64,000 nt of DNA from Methylocaldum marinum (GTDB taxonomy: Bacteria > Pseudomonadota > Gammaproteobacteria > Methylococcales > Methylococcaceae). Numbering within the stretch: the first letter of the stretch is position 1; every line of letters begins with the position of its first letter. The DNA lies in the NCBI RefSeq assembly GCF_003584645.1, contig NZ_AP017928.1, positions 5,159,501 to 5,223,500 of the forward strand, written 5' to 3'. A model generated the notes under the pieces. That model did not search any database. It was not told the origin of the DNA and was given only the letters and a program-made list of their open reading frames with translations. Both the position numbers and the translations under genes were made by a program. This document shows, piece by piece, positions 17,506 through 25,359 of this stretch.

Positions 17506-18870
17506 ATGAATACTGCACGTAAACGTGTCCTATTAGTCGACGACGATCCGGATCTGTTGCGTCTCGTGGCCTTGCGCCTCACCTCGGCGGGATTCGAGCT
17601 GGAAACCGTGAATAGCGGCGCGGCGGCTATTTCGCGGGTTTCCGTGTTCCGTCCCCATGTGGTCGTGACGGACCTGCGCATGGAAGGCATGGACGGCCTG
17701 GCGCTGTTCGACGTACTCCACGAGCAATATCCCACCTTGCCCTTCATCATCATGACGGCTCACGGCACGATTAGCGATGCCGTCAGTGCAACCAAGCGGG
17801 GCGTGTTCGGTTTCGTGTCCAAGCCCGTGGACAAGAACGAGCTGGTCAAGATGGTCAATCAGGCCATGCGCATTGGACTTACCAGCGGCGTTACGATCGA
17901 CCAGGACGACTGGCGGCAACATATCGTCACCCAGAGTCCGCTCATGGAAGAGCTTCTGAACCAGGCCAATCGCGTCGCCCAGAGTAAGGCGAGCATCTTT
18001 ATCGGCGGGGAAAGCGGTACCGGAAAGGAACTGCTCGCACGCGCCATTCACGAGGCCAGTACGCGGGCCGATGGGCCGTTCGTGGCGGTGAATTGTAGTG
18101 CGATTCCGGAGAATCTGTTCGAGTCCGAGCTTTTCGGCCATCGCAGAGGCGCCTTTACCGGCGCTACCCGGGACCACAAGGGACTCTTCCGTGCCGCCGA
18201 CGGCGGCACCTTGTTTCTGGACGAAATCGGCGATATGCCCAAATCGTTTCAGGCGAAGCTGTTGCGCGCGCTTCAGGAAATGAAGGTGCGGCCGGTGGGT
18301 GCCACCGACGACGAACCGGTGGATGTGCGCATCATTTCCGCGACCCATGCGGATTTGGACAAGGCCATGGCGGAAGGGAATTTCCGCGAAGACCTTTATT
18401 ATCGGCTCAATGTCGTCACCTTGATGCTGCCGCCCCTATCCAAGCGTCCGGAGGATATTCCCTTGCTGGCGATGCATTTCCTGAGGGATCTGGCGGAAAC
18501 CTACGGCAATCGGGTCAAGGGATTCTCGCCGGAAGCCATGGAATGTTTCGTCAATTTCGAATGGCCCGGTAACGTGCGGCAACTCCGCAACGTCGTGGAG
18601 CAGTGCGTGGCGCTGTCCTCGACACCGCTGATTCCGGTAACGCTGGTGCAGCGGGCACTGCGGGACGAACCGTCGTCTTTCCTGTCCTTGCAGGAGGCCC
18701 GCGAACAGTTCGAGCGGAATTATCTGATCCGCTTGCTGCAGATGACCAATGGCAACGTGACCCAGGCCGCCAAGCTGGCCAAGCGCAATCGAACCGAGTT
18801 CTACCGCTTGCTCAGCCGCTACGGCATGAATCCCTCGCTCTTCAAGAGCTCCGACGCCGCCGCACCGTAG
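17506..18870 (+). CDS. glrR: sigma54-dependent response regulator GlrR (QseF)
   Basis: NtrC-type activator, 454 residues. The receiver domain has acidic pocket VDDDPD and phospho-acceptor Asp56 (VVVTDLRMEGMDG). The AAA+ domain has Walker A GESGTGKE, the sigma54-contact GAFTGA loop and Walker B LFLDEIGDM. A Fis-type helix-turn-helix completes it (NVTQAAKLAKRNRTEFYRLL). It is the output partner of the kinase two genes upstream. In enterics it activates a sigma54 promoter for a small RNA; no such promoter was found in the non-coding parts of this window. The stop codon TAG at 18868 forms the first bases of a dispersed repeat. Confidence 0.95.
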   Translation: MNTARKRVLLVDDDPDLLRLVALRLTSAGFELETVNSGAAAISRVSVFRPHVVVTDLRMEGMDGLALFDVLHEQYPTLPFIIMTAHGTISDAVSATKRGVFGFVSKPVDKNELVKMVNQAMRIGLTSGVTIDQDDWRQHIVTQSPLMEELLNQANRVAQSKASIFIGGESGTGKELLARAIHEASTRADGPFVAVNCSAIPENLFESELFGHRRGAFTGATRDHKGLFRAADGGTLFLDEIGDMPKSFQAKLLRALQEMKVRPVGATDDEPVDVRIISATHADLDKAMAEGNFREDLYYRLNVVTLMLPPLSKRPEDIPLLAMHFLRDLAETYGNRVKGFSPEAMECFVNFEWPGNVRQLRNVVEQCVALSSTPLIPVTLVQRALRDEPSSFLSLQEAREQFERNYLIRLLQMTNGNVTQAAKLAKRNRTEFYRLLSRYGMNPSLFKSSDAAAP

Positions 18871-19035
18871 GATGGGTAGAGCGAAGCGAAACCCATCGAT
18901 CGCGATCTCAAACAGCATAACAGGCTTGGTGGAAGTCGTTGGCGCCTTCGGCCAGGTAGATCGACTCAAGTATTCGTCGGCAAAGGATTGCCGACCTACG
19001 ACCGCGCCGCCGTAGGTCGCGAATCCGTTCTTGGC
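18867..19035. repeat. composite repeat between converging glrR and the universal stress gene
   Basis: Begins with GTAGGATGGGTAGAGCG at the glrR stop codon, continues through GCGAAACCCATCGAT and a stretch shared with the copies near 42.6 and 52.7 kb (AGGCTTGGTGGAAGTCG, TTGGCGCCTTCGG). It ends with the short palindrome GTCGGCAAAGGATTGCCGAC and a degenerate second copy. No protein-coding signal. Confidence 0.75.
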
Positions 19036-19121
19036 ATTACGTCGCTCGTCGCGAGGCTTGCGTCTCGATTTCCAAAACGGTGTCTACTCGCGAGCTTCCG
19101 TACGGTAGAAATGAAAATGTT

Positions 19122-19973
19122 CTAGCGCAGCACCAAAACCGGCGGCGTGGCGTTGGTGAGCATGCTCGTCGTGGTGCTGCCCACCAGAAACTCGCGTATT
19201 CTGGAATGGCCGTAAGCGCCCATGATCAACAAATCTATGTCGTGTTCCTGCCGGTATTGCTCGGTCACCTTGAGCACATCGCCGTCACGGATCTCCGCGG
19301 TTACATCGAAGCCGGCCCGCGCCAATGCGGCCCTCGCCCAGTTGAGGTGTTCGCGCGTGCCGGAACTTTCCTTGCCGGCGGTGAGAATATGACAGGACAG
19401 TCCCCTGAATAGCGGACTGTTGGCCACCATCTCGATGCCCTTGCGCGTGGTCGCGCTGCCGTCGAAGGCGAACATGACCCGCTTGGGCTCGCGGAATTGA
19501 TGGGGTGTTACCAGTATCGGCCTGTGCATCGTTCGGATAATCGTCTCCAGGTGACTGCCGATATGATGGTTGGCGCCATTGGTGGTTTCGCCCTGCTTGC
19601 CCATTACCAGCAGGCGAATATCCTCCTCGAACTCCAAGAGCGTATCCACCAGGCTGCCGTGACGCTGAACGCAGGACGGCGATTCGATGCCGTCGGCGAC
19701 GGCCCGCGCTTTTGCTTCCGCCAGCATCAGCCGGCCCTGTTCGCGTGCGAGCTTCCCGCGCTTTTCATCCAGGGCCGTCAGCTCTTCCAATAAGGACTCG
19801 CGGCTGCCCAAACCGATATTGCCGCTCAGATTGCCGTCCACCGGGTACTGCGACTTGTCCAGTACATGGATGAAGGTGAGCGGGGCGCGAAGCCGGCGGC
19901 TTGCCCAGGCGGCGTAGTCGCAAACCGCCGTAGCCGCCCTCGAGCCATCGATACAAGCCATTACCTTAGTCAT
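19122..19973 (-). CDS. universal stress protein with two UspA domains
   Basis: Cytoplasmic stress protein, 283 residues, made of two tandem UspA folds. The first runs at about 1-150 (VMACIDGSRAATAVCDYAAW, DIRLLVMGKQGE), the second at about 158-283 (VMFAFDGSATTRKGIEMV, DIDLLIMGAYGHSRIREFLVGSTT). The second domain carries the G-x2-G-x9-G-S/T nucleotide-binding pattern, suggesting it binds ATP. It starts 14 bases after the SulP transporter stop with an AAGG ribosome site, so it is co-transcribed with that gene. Such pairs may tie the transporter to stress control (inference). Confidence 0.93.
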   Translation of the reverse strand: MTKVMACIDGSRAATAVCDYAAWASRRLRAPLTFIHVLDKSQYPVDGNLSGNIGLGSRESLLEELTALDEKRGKLAREQGRLMLAEAKARAVADGIESPSCVQRHGSLVDTLLEFEEDIRLLVMGKQGETTNGANHHIGSHLETIIRTMHRPILVTPHQFREPKRVMFAFDGSATTRKGIEMVANSPLFRGLSCHILTAGKESSGTREHLNWARAALARAGFDVTAEIRDGDVLKVTEQYRQEHDIDLLIMGAYGHSRIREFLVGSTTTSMLTNATPPVLVLR

Positions 19974-19987
19974 ACTGAAACCTTTTG

Positions 19988-21466
19988 TCAGTGGGCCATC
20001 AATTTTTCCACGGCTTCCGGTTTATCGTGAACCGCAAACCGGTCCACGATAGTCGCACTGGCTTGGTTCAGACCGACGATCTCGACTTCGATACCCTCGC
20101 GCCGGAACTTGATGACGACTTTATCCAGAGCGCTTACCGAGGTGATGTCCCAGAAGTGGGCGCGGGTCAGATCGATCACGACCTTATCGATATCCTCCTT
20201 GAAATCGAAAGCGGCGGTGAACTTGCCGGCCGAGGTGAAAAACACCTGGCCGACCACGAGATAAGTCCGCACCGAACCGTCCTCGCCGGCCTTGGAACGG
20301 ATCTCGAGAAATTGGCCGACCTTGTTCGCAAAGAACAACGAGGCCAGCAACACGCCGACGAAAACGCCGAGCGCGAGGTTGTGCGTTGCGACGACGACCG
20401 CCACGGTCGTAATCATAACGATATTGGTGCTCAAGGGATATTTGCTCAGATTACGAATCGAGTCCCAGCTGAAGGTTCCGATCGAAACCATGATCATCAC
20501 GGCAACGAGCGCGGCCATGGGGATGCGCGATACCCAGGGCCCCAGGAACACGACCATGATCAACAGGAAAACGCCCGCCGTAAGGGTGGACAGTCGCGTC
20601 CGCCCGCCGGATTTCACATTGATCACGGACTGTCCGATCATGGCGCATCCGGCCATGCCGCCGAACAACCCGGCTGCGATATTGGCGATGCCCTGGCCCT
20701 TGCACTCCCGGTTCTTGTCGCTGGGCGAATCGGTAAGATCGTCGACGATGGTGGCCGTCATCATCGACTCCAGCAGTCCTACGGTGGCCATCGTGATGGC
20801 ATAGGGAAATACGATTTTAAGGGTTTCGAAACTCAGCGGTACATCGGGCCAGGAAAAAACCGGCAAATTGTCGGGCAACTGCCCCATATCGCCCACGGTG
20901 CGGATATCCAGGTCCAGGGCTATGGCGATGGCGGTCAGGACGATGATGCAGACCAGGGGGGAAGGGACCGCCCTGGTCAGCAGCGGGAAGAGATAAATGA
21001 TGGCCAGTCCGCCGGCAGTCATCGCATAGACATGCCAGCTCACATTGGTAAGTTCGGGCAGTTGCGCCATGAAGATGAGTATGGCCAGGGCATTGACGAA
21101 ACCCGTCACCACCGATCGCGATACGAACCGCATCAGATCGCCCAGCCTGAGATAGCCGGCGATGATCTGAAAGAAGCCGGTCAGGAGCGTGGCGCCGAAC
21201 AGATATTGCAACCCGTGCTCTTTTACCAGCGTGATCATGAGCAGCGCCATGGCGCCGGTGGCAGCGGAGATCATCCCGGGCCGCCCGCCCGCGAAAGCGG
21301 TGACGACCGCGATGCAAAACGAGGCGTACAGGCCGACCTTGGGATCGACTCCGGCGATGATCGAAAACGCGATCGCTTCCGGAATCAGCGCGAGTGCCAC
21401 CACGGTTCCCGACAACAGATCGCCGCGAATATTGGAAAACCAGTTCCGGCGGACGGACATTAGCAT
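19988..21466 (-). CDS. SulP family anion transporter with STAS domain
   Basis: Inner-membrane transporter for sulfate, bicarbonate or other anions (SLC26/SulP). From ATG 21466, which has GGAG six bases upstream, it is 492 residues. About 11-12 hydrophobic segments form the transport domain, with the family stretch GLYASFCIAVVTAFAGGRPGMIS. A C-terminal STAS domain follows at about 385-492 (VFFTSAGKFTAAFDFKEDIDKVVIDLTRAHFWD quoted in part; TSVSALDKVV). It resembles the shorter SulP members often found beside universal stress proteins. Substrate is not readable; sulfate or bicarbonate are the likely choices. Confidence 0.93.
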   Translation of the reverse strand: MLMSVRRNWFSNIRGDLLSGTVVALALIPEAIAFSIIAGVDPKVGLYASFCIAVVTAFAGGRPGMISAATGAMALLMITLVKEHGLQYLFGATLLTGFFQIIAGYLRLGDLMRFVSRSVVTGFVNALAILIFMAQLPELTNVSWHVYAMTAGGLAIIYLFPLLTRAVPSPLVCIIVLTAIAIALDLDIRTVGDMGQLPDNLPVFSWPDVPLSFETLKIVFPYAITMATVGLLESMMTATIVDDLTDSPSDKNRECKGQGIANIAAGLFGGMAGCAMIGQSVINVKSGGRTRLSTLTAGVFLLIMVVFLGPWVSRIPMAALVAVMIMVSIGTFSWDSIRNLSKYPLSTNIVMITTVAVVVATHNLALGVFVGVLLASLFFANKVGQFLEIRSKAGEDGSVRTYLVVGQVFFTSAGKFTAAFDFKEDIDKVVIDLTRAHFWDITSVSALDKVVIKFRREGIEVEIVGLNQASATIVDRFAVHDKPEAVEKLMAH

Positions 21467-21821
21467 TTGACGCTCCAATCAAAATACAAGGAAGACACCT
21501 ATCGCGACGAACCCACGATCCGGCGGAGACGGCTCGACCCCAGCCGGGGATTGCAAACTGGATTTGTTCGCGGAAGCTCTGATAGAGGCGTTCGGCAGTC
21601 TAAGGGCGATAGGCCGGTAATCCTTTGCCGGCGAATCCATCCGGGCACGCAATGGCCTGCGGAACGCATCGAGTTCTACAGGGTATGGCGCGGTGGGCCG
21701 TGGGGCGGATCAGATGTCGTTTTATTTTTGTTTACGATTTTCGAGTAATTTAGTGAGTTGCGTCAGGTTTGTCGACGAAATGAATTGTTTCTGCGAAATG
21801 ATGTAAGCGCCTGACGAACGC
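21467..21821. promoter_or_regulatory. intergenic stretch with likely promoter of the SulP operon
   Basis: 355 bases between two minus-strand genes. There is one imperfect short palindrome of the dispersed family (GGCCGGTAATCCTTTGCCGGC, about 21611-21631). An AT-rich patch at about 21717-21760 (TTTTATTTTTGTTTACG) is the best candidate for the promoter of the SulP gene. No gene supported. Confidence 0.4.
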
Positions 21822-22406
21822 TCAGAGGGCCGGCGTCAAGCCGGTAACGGCAGCACCGGCTTCTTGCATCTTCCGGCGTGCCTCCTCGCCGCCTCGAGGC
21901 GTAACGGGGCGGGTGGCTTCCCGAATCAGAATGGCCTCGAAGCCTTCCCGGCGCGCATCCAGCACCGTTGCCAGCACGCAGATATCCTCCGCGAGACCGC
22001 CTATCCAGAGGCGTTTGATGCCGGCCTTGCGTAGATGCCGGGCAAGTCCGGTCTGGTCAAATGCCGAATTCTGATCCCGGTCGAAACGAACGCCCTTGGT
22101 CACGATAACGGTCGAATCGGGCAGCTTTAGGTCGGGGTGAAAGCGGGCGCCCTCGCTGTCCTGTAAACAATGGGGCGGCCAGGGGCCGCCGCTTTGCCGG
22201 AAGCTGACGTGGCCCGCGGGATGCCAGTCGCGCGAGGCATAGACCGGCACGTTCCGGCTCACGGCGGCCGCGATCCAGCGGTTGAGAATCGGTACCACCG
22301 CATTGCCGTTTTCGATCGGCAGGGCTCCGCCCGGACAAAAGTCGTTCTGCACGTCGACGATGATCAAAGCGTCGCCGGGTGCGAGTGCATCTTCAAGTTC
22401 CGTCAT
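21822..22406 (-). CDS. pncA: nicotinamidase (isochorismatase-like hydrolase)
   Basis: Hydrolyses nicotinamide to nicotinate for NAD salvage. The 194 residues carry the catalytic triad of the family: Asp18 (VDVQNDFCPGG), Lys104 (VIVTKGVRF) and Cys143 (GLAEDICVLATVLDA). The metal-binding stretch SRDWHPAGHVSF (Asp60, His62, His66) is present too. The NDFCPGGALP opening and the DWHP motif separate nicotinamidases from other isochorismatase-like enzymes. The gene lies 42 bases below a macrodomain gene on the same strand, so the two probably form an operon dealing with NAD breakdown products. Confidence 0.95.
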   Translation of the reverse strand: MTELEDALAPGDALIIVDVQNDFCPGGALPIENGNAVVPILNRWIAAAVSRNVPVYASRDWHPAGHVSFRQSGGPWPPHCLQDSEGARFHPDLKLPDSTVIVTKGVRFDRDQNSAFDQTGLARHLRKAGIKRLWIGGLAEDICVLATVLDARREGFEAILIREATRPVTPRGGEEARRKMQEAGAAVTGLTPAL

Positions 22407-22448
22407 CCTGATTCCGCTTCATCGGCGCTTCGAATCGTGCATGAAAGC

Positions 22449-23000
22449 TCAGCCTCCGGGTACGCGATTCGAAACGGCTTCGAGGACACTTGCATGGATC
22501 TGCTGGTCTTTCGCCCGGAACAATACGAAGCGAATGTGTTTCACGGACGAAAGTTCGGGCGCCTGGGTCAAAATGGTCTCGAAGGCCACCGCTGCCGCCG
22601 CCTCCATCGGATAGCCGAAAGCCCCGGTCGAGAGCGCCGGAAAGGCGATGGACCGGATATGGTTTTGCTCGGCCAGGCGCAGAGCGTTACGGTAGCCGTC
22701 GGCGAGCAATTTGTCGGCGGGTTCGTCGACACCGTAGATCGGCCCTAGGCAGTGGATTACGTAATGGTTGGGCAAGCCATGAGCGCCGGTGATGACTGCC
22801 TGGCCGGGACGAATCGGCGCGTATTGCCGGCATTCCCGTTCGAGTCCGGGCCCCGCGGCCCCGTGAATCGCGCCGGCAACGCCTCCTCCCGTCAGAAGCT
22901 GGGCATTGGCAGCGTTGACGACGGCTTCCATGTCGGGCTGATCGGCGATATTCTCCTGTATGCATTCGATCGTTATAGTGCCGAAGACCTTTTCGTTCAT
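22449..23000 (-). CDS. macrodomain ADP-ribose / O-acetyl-ADP-ribose hydrolase
   Basis: Cytosolic macrodomain protein, 183 residues, of the YmdB/MacroD type. The ADP-ribose site motifs are clear: VVNAANAQLLTGGGVAGAIH with the catalytic-loop glycines near residue 35-45, and ALSTGAFGYP near residue 130. Known members deacetylate O-acetyl-ADP-ribose or remove mono-ADP-ribose from proteins. The tail (about 165-183) is slightly longer than in YmdB. Its pairing with pncA suggests joint handling of NAD-derived ADP-ribose and nicotinamide. Confidence 0.93.
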   Translation of the reverse strand: MNEKVFGTITIECIQENIADQPDMEAVVNAANAQLLTGGGVAGAIHGAAGPGLERECRQYAPIRPGQAVITGAHGLPNHYVIHCLGPIYGVDEPADKLLADGYRNALRLAEQNHIRSIAFPALSTGAFGYPMEAAAAVAFETILTQAPELSSVKHIRFVLFRAKDQQIHASVLEAVSNRVPGG

Positions 23001-23321
23001 ACGTGCCTACCCGCTTGGCCTCGTTTCGGCAGCGGACCAGCCGTTTGCCGGACCGATTGTCGCCGTGTTCGCAAACCGCCCGTTTGCCCTGCCGGCGGTA
23101 GATTTTGACCGCCGGCAGCTGTGAAATGTCCTGCAAATTCCGAATCGGGCCGCCTATTCGAATATGAGTTCCGTTTCCGAGTGGATGTCCGACTTCAGAG
23201 CCGGATTGGAGCTTGCCGGAATGTACGTCTTGGGTCGATCTTCGTCTGCCTTATGGTCAAGCGGCCCTCGTGCCCGTAGGATAATGCCCCGATTCTTCCC
23301 ATATCCGGATTCGACCCATCG
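23001..23321. other. divergent intergenic stretch without supported gene
   Basis: 321 bases between the macrodomain gene (minus) and cysZ (plus), so it should hold both promoters. A minus-strand frame at 23154-23363 or longer can be translated but runs into the start of cysZ and has no recognisable family. It was not accepted as a gene. Confidence 0.4.
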
Positions 23322-24092
23322 ATGAACGACCCAGTAAACATCCGAAAGCTCAATAACGTACATCTTTCCGCCGTCTGTCTGCTGCGCGGACTCCGGTTGC
23401 TCGCAAAGCCGGGGCTGCGCCATCTGGTCGGCATTCCTCTGTTGATCAACCTGGTGCTTTATTCAATCGCCATGGCAGGGGGCATTTACTATTTTTCAGC
23501 TTTCATAGACTGGCTGCTCCCCGCCTGGCTGGATTTCCTGCGCTGGCTGCTGTGGCCCATTTTCGGCCTGAGCTTTTTGCTCATCGTATATTTCACGTTC
23601 ACGCTGCTGGCCAATCTGATCGGAGCGCCGTTCTACGGACGCCTGGCGGAGAAAACCATCGTCCTGCAGACGGGCCGCCCGCTCCCGGAAGCGGGAGACT
23701 CTTTGAGCAAGGCGCTGGTGAGCGACTCGCTGTCCGAGGCCAAGCGGTTGATCTATTTCCTGACCCGTGCCGTTCCCCTGCTCATCCTGTTTCTGATTCC
23801 GGGCCTGAACCTGTTCGCACCGTTCATCTGGCTGACGTTCAGCGCCTGGTTCCTGGCGATCGAATACCTGGCCTATCCGCTCGAGGTCCACGGTTACCGC
23901 TTCGATGAGCAGCGCCGCATTGCCAAGAAACTGCCGTTCGGCGTGTTCAGCTTCGGCGGGCTGGTTACGCTGGCATTAACCATACCGGTGCTGAACGTGC
24001 TGATCCCGCCGGCTGCGGTGATCGGGGCTACGCTTTATCTCCTGGAGGGGCAGCTCGGAGAGCTATCGGATACCGACTCGGCCAATACATGA
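23322..24092 (+). CDS. cysZ: sulfate transporter CysZ / EI24 domain protein
   Basis: Inner-membrane protein of the EI24/CysZ family, 256 residues, linked in E. coli to sulfate uptake for cysteine synthesis. Several long hydrophobic segments are seen at about 35-60, 65-105, 150-180 and 205-240. Family motifs include the opening GLRLLAKPGLRHLVGIPLLIN, the ANLIGAPFYGRLAE stretch and FLAIEYLAYPLEVHGYRF. ATG 23322 fits family length. Its last 58 bases overlap the 3' end of the converging mtaB gene. Whether it serves the SulP transporter's substrate nearby is unknown. Confidence 0.93.
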   Translation: MNDPVNIRKLNNVHLSAVCLLRGLRLLAKPGLRHLVGIPLLINLVLYSIAMAGGIYYFSAFIDWLLPAWLDFLRWLLWPIFGLSFLLIVYFTFTLLANLIGAPFYGRLAEKTIVLQTGRPLPEAGDSLSKALVSDSLSEAKRLIYFLTRAVPLLILFLIPGLNLFAPFIWLTFSAWFLAIEYLAYPLEVHGYRFDEQRRIAKKLPFGVFSFGGLVTLALTIPVLNVLIPPAAVIGATLYLLEGQLGELSDTDSANT

Positions 24093-25354
24093 TCGCCCGA
24101 ATCGGCGACGGCCATTAGCCGGGCCGGGGTGATGCGGTTGCCCAAGGCGCATCCCGGTTCGGCTCGCGCGGCTACACGCAGATAATTCGGGGTATAACCG
24201 AAAACCTCTAGGCGATGGTCCTGGGCCGCTTTTTCCGTTTCCCAGAGAACCGGCAATGCGCGGCCCAGGAAACGCTCGAAGTTCGCCCGCTTCAGCCGTT
24301 CCGAGACCTCGTGCAGCGCACGGCTTCGTGCCTTTTTGAGCTCGGCCGGGACATGGGCCGGCATTTCGGCGGCCTTGGTGCCGGAGCGGGGCGAATAGGC
24401 GAAGATGTGGATGTGGCCGAACGCGATGGACTCGATAAACGCGAGGCTTGCTTGCCATTCCGCTTCGGTTTCGCCGGGAAAGCCGACGATCACGTCGGTG
24501 GTGATATTGATGTCCGGCACGTCCTTCCGCAACTGCTCCACCAGCCGTGCGAAATCGGCCGTCTTGCAGCGCCGTGCCATGCGCTTCAGCACCGAGTCGG
24601 AGCCGCTTTGCAGCGGCAAGTGCAGGTGCGGCATGAACCTCGGGTTCTCGAAAAGCTCGCTGAAGGCATCCGGCAAATCCCAGGGTTCCAGGGAGCCCAG
24701 GCGCAGGCGCGGGATGCCGGTGCGTTCGAGCACGGCGCGGATCAGCCGATCGAGGCCGTAGCCGAGATCGCTGCCGTACCCGCCCAGATGAACGCCGGTG
24801 AGCACCGCCTCCTGGATCCCTTGCGCGTGCAAGTCGTCGATCTCGGCGACAATGTCGTCTATGCTGCGGCTCCGTTCCTCGCCCCGCGCGACGGTGACGA
24901 TGCAGAAGGTGCAGCGATACCGGCAGCCGTCCTGGACCTTGATGAAAGCGCGCTGCCGGCCGAGCCGAAACAGCGCCGATTCGCCGGGATCGGTCGAAAA
25001 CGCCGGCATCACCGGCAGTTCGAGTTCGTCCCTGGCGATATCGATCAGCTGCGCCTTGTTCTCGTTGGCAACCACCAGATCGACGCCCAGTCCTTCCGCT
25101 TCCTCCCGGTTCAGGGTGGCATAACAGCCGCTCAGCACCAGCTTCGCCTTGGGATTTTCCCGTGCCGCGCGGCGTATCAAATGCCGCGACTTGCGCACAG
25201 CCTCTTGTGTGACCGCACAGGAATTGAGCACGACCAGATCGGCTTCCTCGGAGTCGTCGACGATGCGATGCCCCTCACGCTGGAGCTGCCGCGCCCAGGT
25301 TTCGAGTTCCGCCTCGTTGAGGCGGCAGCCCAAGGCTTTCAAGTTAACGCGCAT
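24035..25354 (-). CDS. mtaB: tRNA t6A37 methylthiotransferase MtaB
   Basis: Radical-SAM enzyme adding a methylthio group to threonylcarbamoyl-A37 of tRNA. From ATG 25354 it is 439 residues. The N-terminal UPF0004 domain has its three cluster cysteines (LGCRLNEAE, LNSCAVTQEA, LSGCYATLN). A radical-SAM domain follows with the CxxxCxxC motif (QDGCRYRCTFCIV), then a C-terminal TRAM-like region. The LKALGCRLNEAE opening and TGVHLGGYG stretch identify MtaB rather than MiaB or RimO. Upstream, the frame runs on as a shadow of the next gene. It starts five bases after the SpmAB-like gene stop, so the two are co-transcribed. The 3' ends of mtaB and cysZ overlap by 58 bases. Confidence 0.94.
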   Translation of the reverse strand: MRVNLKALGCRLNEAELETWARQLQREGHRIVDDSEEADLVVLNSCAVTQEAVRKSRHLIRRAARENPKAKLVLSGCYATLNREEAEGLGVDLVVANENKAQLIDIARDELELPVMPAFSTDPGESALFRLGRQRAFIKVQDGCRYRCTFCIVTVARGEERSRSIDDIVAEIDDLHAQGIQEAVLTGVHLGGYGSDLGYGLDRLIRAVLERTGIPRLRLGSLEPWDLPDAFSELFENPRFMPHLHLPLQSGSDSVLKRMARRCKTADFARLVEQLRKDVPDINITTDVIVGFPGETEAEWQASLAFIESIAFGHIHIFAYSPRSGTKAAEMPAHVPAELKKARSRALHEVSERLKRANFERFLGRALPVLWETEKAAQDHRLEVFGYTPNYLRVAARAEPGCALGNRITPARLMAVADSGDHVLAESVSDSSPSCPSRR

Positions 25355-25359
25355 GGTTC

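Noticed and set aside
19985..21463. 492-residue plus-strand frame opposite the SulP gene
   Set aside because: Antisense shadow of a clear membrane transporter with no domain of its own.
23154..23423. 89-residue minus-strand frame (or 69 from an inner Met)
   Set aside because: Runs into the 5' end of cysZ, no ribosome site or known family.
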